A program made the translations under genes and the position numbers. DNA of 64,000 nucleotides from the NCBI RefSeq assembly GCF_030052815.1, contig NC_079501.1, positions 98,720,190 to 98,784,189 of the forward strand, read 5' to 3'. This document shows, in pieces, positions 60,271 to 64,000 of the stretch. This DNA is from Hevea brasiliensis. Taxonomy: Eukaryota; Streptophyta; Magnoliopsida; Malpighiales; Euphorbiaceae. The notes under the pieces are model-generated. The model searched no databases, was not told where the DNA came from, and saw only the letters and a list, made by a program, of their open reading frames with translations. How positions within the stretch are numbered: position 1 is the first letter of the stretch; every line of letters begins with the position of its first letter.

Positions 60271-61727
60271 TAACTCGAACTAGGAAGGTCAAATTGACCT
60301 GAAATTTTACCAGCAATTAGATAAGACATAGATCTAAAATTGTCATGAAGAACACAACCCCAAATTATGCCATTAACCCATTCAAATTATTGAGCAAAGT
60401 TAAGTTAGCAAACCTGCAACTCTGCAGATTTTCAATTGAGCAGTAATGTTTGGATGGCTATAACTCTCTCTAGGAAACTCGGATTTAGGCGATTCTTAAA
60501 CCGATGGAAACCTAAGACATAGTAGAATATTTCATATGAAGAAAGTTAGACCAAATTATGAACTTAACTTAATCAAATTACTGACCAAATTTGGATCAAA
60601 ATCTGCCAGAACCCAAAATACCAGTATGAACAGTACACGTGAACAGTAAATTTATTTTGGCCATAACTTGAGCTACAAAACTCCGATTGAGGTGATCCAA
60701 AAATGAGAATACACTTAAGACAATAAGGAACATTTTCTATGAAGGAAGTTTTGTCAAATTCCAACAGTAGATCGACCAACGGAACAGTGCAACTTCGAAG
60801 CACCAAAATCGAAATTGGCAATTTTGCCTAAACGACCTAAGCTTTGAGTAAACGACCAAAACCAACAAGTTTAGTGATCAAAATGTGGTATGTGGATGAA
60901 GTTAGAGTTCCCATACCTATTAAGCCTTAGAAAGTCAACTATTTGACTTGAATAGTGCAGTGAATAGTAACCCGAAACACAAAGTTTCAAGAGCGTTGAA
61001 TTTAGTACGTTAGAACTAGGTAAAAGCGAAGTTAAATTTATTTTTGGATCTATGTTAAATTATGGTACTGAAACACTATAAAATTGTGTGTTTCAGTGGA
61101 AAAGAATACCGGGACAGAACCCGAGGAGTCGAGTCAAGGCAAATAGGCGACTCATTTGAGGTTTGTGCACAACATCACTATGCTTTAAAAATTCATTGAT
61201 TAAATGAATGAAATATGCATTTTACTGTTGCTTTGAATTGTTGAAAGTATTGTGACCTTATTTATGATGTTTTGATTTAAATTGTGAAAGTTATTGTGTA
61301 TATTTGAAATGACAATGTTTAGCAAATTGTTAAGATAAGTTTTGAAACCACAGTATCATGACCATATATTTGAACACCTCACTAGCATGACTAGTGGGGG
61401 TAATTAGTTTCGAATTTTGATTCCTTCTCTGGAGAAGTGTTGAGGTGTGCCAGTAGAAGCGGATGTGAATGGATATCCATATATTTGAGCTAGCTAGCCT
61501 TGTGATATGATTTCTCTTTAGCCTCTGGCTATTGAGATTCTATTTGTTTCGAATGGCATGATCTATCTGTGGGTTTTATGAAATGTGTTTTGATACTTTG
61601 AAATGAACTTGGTTTGCATTAAAATCTCATAATTCATGTTTTGTGTTTAATGCTCATGTTTAGTCAAATTTTTGAATAAATGTGATTCTATTTTTGCATA
61701 AAGATTATTTTAGTATGTTGTGTACCA

Positions 61728-61745
61728 CTGAGTCCTAGTACTCAG
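61728..61745 (+). other. LTR hairpin CTGAGT-CCTAGT-ACTCAG
   Basis: A 6-bp stem, followed by GCGATAGC...GCTGTCGC, which can form a second stem with one G-U pair. It is about 145 bp upstream of the TATA candidate. Confidence 0.78.
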
Positions 61746-61888
61746 CGATAGCTTCTATTGCTGTCGCAGATACAGAGACTAGAAGAGCAGCAGACTTAGC
61801 TGCTGAGGTGTGAGGAGCTATCATCTTGAAGTCTTCGGGTATAATTTATACACTGCCTGTAAATATTTATTTTGATGTATGTATTGCA

Positions 61889-61896
61889 TATAAAGG
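61889..61896 (+). promoter_or_regulatory. TATA box candidate of element G
   Basis: TATAAAGG lies in an otherwise TATA-poor part of the LTR, about 490 bp before the LTR end. The D copies read ACATAAATG here, so it is not strictly conserved. Confidence 0.4.
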
Positions 61897-62397
61897 TATG
61901 GACATGTAAATGGGTCTTGAGCAGCTTATACAAAATTTGTATGAAGTTTGTAATAAAATTTAGTTTGTATTTCTTTTGATGTAAATTTTGTAAGGATGTA
62001 TATAAATTGTTTTGTCTCAAATGAAATGATTGTGGAATTGTTGAAATTGATAGGGTTTGATTGTGAAATTGAAGTTGTGGTTGAGAAAAATTTTTAGAAG
62101 TGCTTTTTACAGGTATTTGAAGAACGTTTTTCTCAAAATACAGAGGAAACTCTGTCAAAATTTTTATAAAATTTGCGGAAAAATAAAATGGGTCAAAATT
62201 TCCAACTAGCTTTTCACTTAAGTACATGTTTTAAATACTTATTAGAAATGCTCACCACTTATCAAAAGTAAGAAATTGTTTTAAAATCCCTTATAGGGTG
62301 CTTAATGAGTTATCGGTAGGTGAAGTTCGGTAGTTCATTAAGTATTCTACGAGATCATGTTATGCCTTACAGAGGGGTAAGGTGTGACATGTTTTAG

Positions 62398-62408
62398 TGG
62401 TATCAGAG
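62398..62408 (+). other. primer binding site of element G, initiator tRNA-Met
   Basis: TGGTATCAGAG, followed by A instead of C, eight bases after the LTR end, exactly as in element D. Confidence 0.9.
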
Positions 62409-62576
62409 AAAATTTTTGAAGTATGTTTTAACATATAAATTTGTGTCTTTCTTGTTAAGTACAACTGCTCAATGTCCATAATTGTTACATACAGTGCATT
62501 ACATCATGAATATGAACTAACGGAGGGAAATCTCCATGTGTTATTTGTTCAGGAGATACTCTAACTTCATATTGAA

Positions 62577-64000
62577 ATGGAAGAAGGGGATCGCTCAGTT
62601 GAGCAGTCTGTTGAAGCTGAGGCACAAGGGGAAGCCCCAGCTTTACCGAATGTTAGTGGGTCAGCAACACCAGCCCCACAAATGCCGCAGTTCCCTGCAC
62701 AATTCACACAGCAGATGGCTGCGATGTTTCAGCAAATGGCTGGGGGTATGCCTGTTCAAGCTCCACCCCAACCACCTGTGGCACAACCACTGCCTCTAGC
62801 CAGACAATATGATAAATTACTGAAGTATGGGGCTGCAGAATTTAAAGTACTGATGGACCCTTTAGAGGCAGAGCAATGGCTTGAAAGAATGGACAGAGTA
62901 TTTAAGAAGTTACACTGCCAAGATGAGCTGAAGTTTGAATACTCTGTGTCGCTATTGCAAAGGGATGCGTATGATTGGTGGAAGACCATCCCCCACAGCT
63001 TAGCTAAACCACCAGTGCTGACCTGGGATGACTTCATCAGAGAGTTCATACAGAAATACATCCCAGATGCATATGTTGACCAGAAACAGCAAGAATTTTT
63101 GAGTCTAAAACAAGGGAACCAATCGGTGGCAGAGTATGAGAGGGAGTTCTCCCGCCTGAGTCACTATGCGGGAAGCCTCCTTACTACCAGCAAGGCAAGA
63201 TGCAAGAGATTTGAGACGGGTTTGAAGCCCAGCATAAGGATGCAAGTTGTGGGATTCCGACACAGCAACTTCTCAGAGCTTATGTCTCAAGCACTTGAGC
63301 TGGAGAGAATTGAATCAGAAGCAACCCCAGTGAAAGAAAAATCAGAAAAAGCTGAGAAATCAGAAAAAGACAAGGGGGAAAAATCAGTTGAACAGAGTTA
63401 AGGTGCTACCTGCGGAAAGAGAAAGATCTTTAGTTGTAATAGCAGGGGTCGAGGTGGAAGATTTGGTAGGGGCCGATTTTCTGGACAGAGATTCCCTAGG
63501 TCTAGTCGTGATCGGCGAGGGGTTCACATTACGCCTACTGTGAGACTTGTGGTAAGATTCATGTGGGGGAATACTACTGGGCCACTGGAGCCTGCTTTAA
63601 CTGCGGAGGCAAGGGCCATATAGCTAAAGACTGTACTAGTGCTCCGAGATATAGTCCAGCTCCTACTACTGCCGAGGGATCTATTCAGAGTCCTGCTCTC
63701 AGAGGTTCACGGATCGGTTAGCGGAGGAAGAGGCAGGTAGAGGCACCGCCAGTAGTCAAGGCACAGTTGGTCAATCAGGACAAGGAAGTGCTTCGACCAG
63801 AATCTACACAATGAGACAGCGAGAAGAGGCTGAGACTTCTGATGTGGTAGCTGGTACATTCTCTATCTCTGATTAAGAAGAATTTGTATTGTTTGATCCG
63901 GGTTCAACCCATTCATATGTTAGTGCTAGCATAGTTAGTTTACTTGCTATTCCATGTGTGCAAATGGATTTTGAAGTGCTAGTAACTAGTCTGTTAGGAC
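62577..64000 (+). pseudogene. gag: gag and protease start of element G
   Basis: ATG 62577 opens a 274-codon frame: MEEGDRSVEQSVEAEAQ, a Q/P-rich region, LLKYGAAEFK, EQWLERMDRVFKKL, SLLQRDAYDWWK, FIREFIQKYIPDAYV, a YEREFSRLSHYAG gag core and a KSEKAEKSEKDKGEKS-like charged tail. It ends at TAA 63399-63401 where the D copy has Ser. The frame continues as an RG-rich segment, then shifts at a G-run (63519-63522). The knuckle CFNCGGKGHIAKDC (63593-63634) and the protease [14 protein letters not shown] (about 63886 on, with a TAA at 63874) are in two other frames. This is the least damaged gag in the window, but the copy is still broken. Confidence 0.92.

Larger units (their letters stand above)
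58748..62389 (+). repeat. 5' LTR of element G (3642 bp)
   Basis: It starts TGTAACACCCCTATTTG and ends AAGGTGTGACA. Blocks in order: CCGGTGACCGG palindrome near 58793, GTTAAACGAGCC...GCGATGGGTGACC near 58921-58955, CAATTTGGCCAATTGACC near 59154, CCAATTGA hairpin (60094-60118), 16-bp inverted repeat (60238-60270), modules to about 60700, CTGAGT hairpin (61728-61745), TATA candidate (61889) and end. Confidence 0.94.
58748..64000 (+). mobile_element. Tekay-type retrotransposon, 5' part (element G), runs off the window
   Basis: 5' LTR 58748-62389, PBS 62398, gag from 62577, zinc knuckle at 63593 and protease at about 63880. It is the same family as element D and inserted in the protease of element E. 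The left flank is CCATG (58743-58747); the right TSD lies outside the window. Confidence 0.95.

Overview
The window is intergenic heterochromatin-type DNA from a plant, most likely a eudicot. I see no host gene. Nearly all of it is LTR retrotransposons of the Ty3/gypsy superfamily. The plant assignment rests on Tekay/Del-type chromoviruses (gag with a CCHC knuckle, DPGSTHSY protease, FIDD reverse transcriptase, integrase with GPY/F and chromodomain), primer sites for plant initiator tRNA-Met, and an Athila-like non-autonomous element. The species cannot be read from the sequence.

Layout: (1) 1-4640 is the 3' end of a plus-strand Tekay element with a 3.65 kb LTR. (2) 4641-12989 is an older minus-strand LTR, split by a complete solo LTR (5460-9408, TSD TGCTA) and carrying a 680 bp tandem duplication across the insertion border. 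(3) 12990-13599 is the only stretch I cannot assign to a retroelement. (4) 13600-19997 is a scrambled zone: an antisense RT remnant, a 3.9 kb LTR with unmatched flanks, an LTR fragment, and a sense PR-RT remnant of another chromovirus. (5) 19998-39602 is a Russian doll: LTR 19998 contains LTR 21674, which contains LTR 21816, which contains a structurally complete 12.2 kb minus-strand Tekay element (22643-34828, TSD TGGAT). (6) 39603-58747 is a plus-strand element E. Its 5' LTR holds two solo LTRs in opposite orientation (40905-44478, TSD ATAAC; 46180-50831, TSD ACTAG). Its leader holds a 5.7 kb Athila-like non-autonomous element F (51363-57084, TSD GTCCT). Its gag-protease is cut at 58747. (7) 58748-64000 is the 5' part of another Tekay element G (3.64 kb LTR, PBS, gag, start of protease).

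None of the coding regions is intact; each carries stops or frameshifts. Most in-frame stops are TAG or TGA, as expected from C-to-T decay at methylated CAG and CGA sites.

The most interesting signal is in the giant LTRs. Different families share the same series of short inverted repeats whose arms change together, and a module of about 200 bp repeated two to eight times per LTR. One inverted repeat differs sharply between the two LTRs of a single element, yet both versions remain perfect stems.
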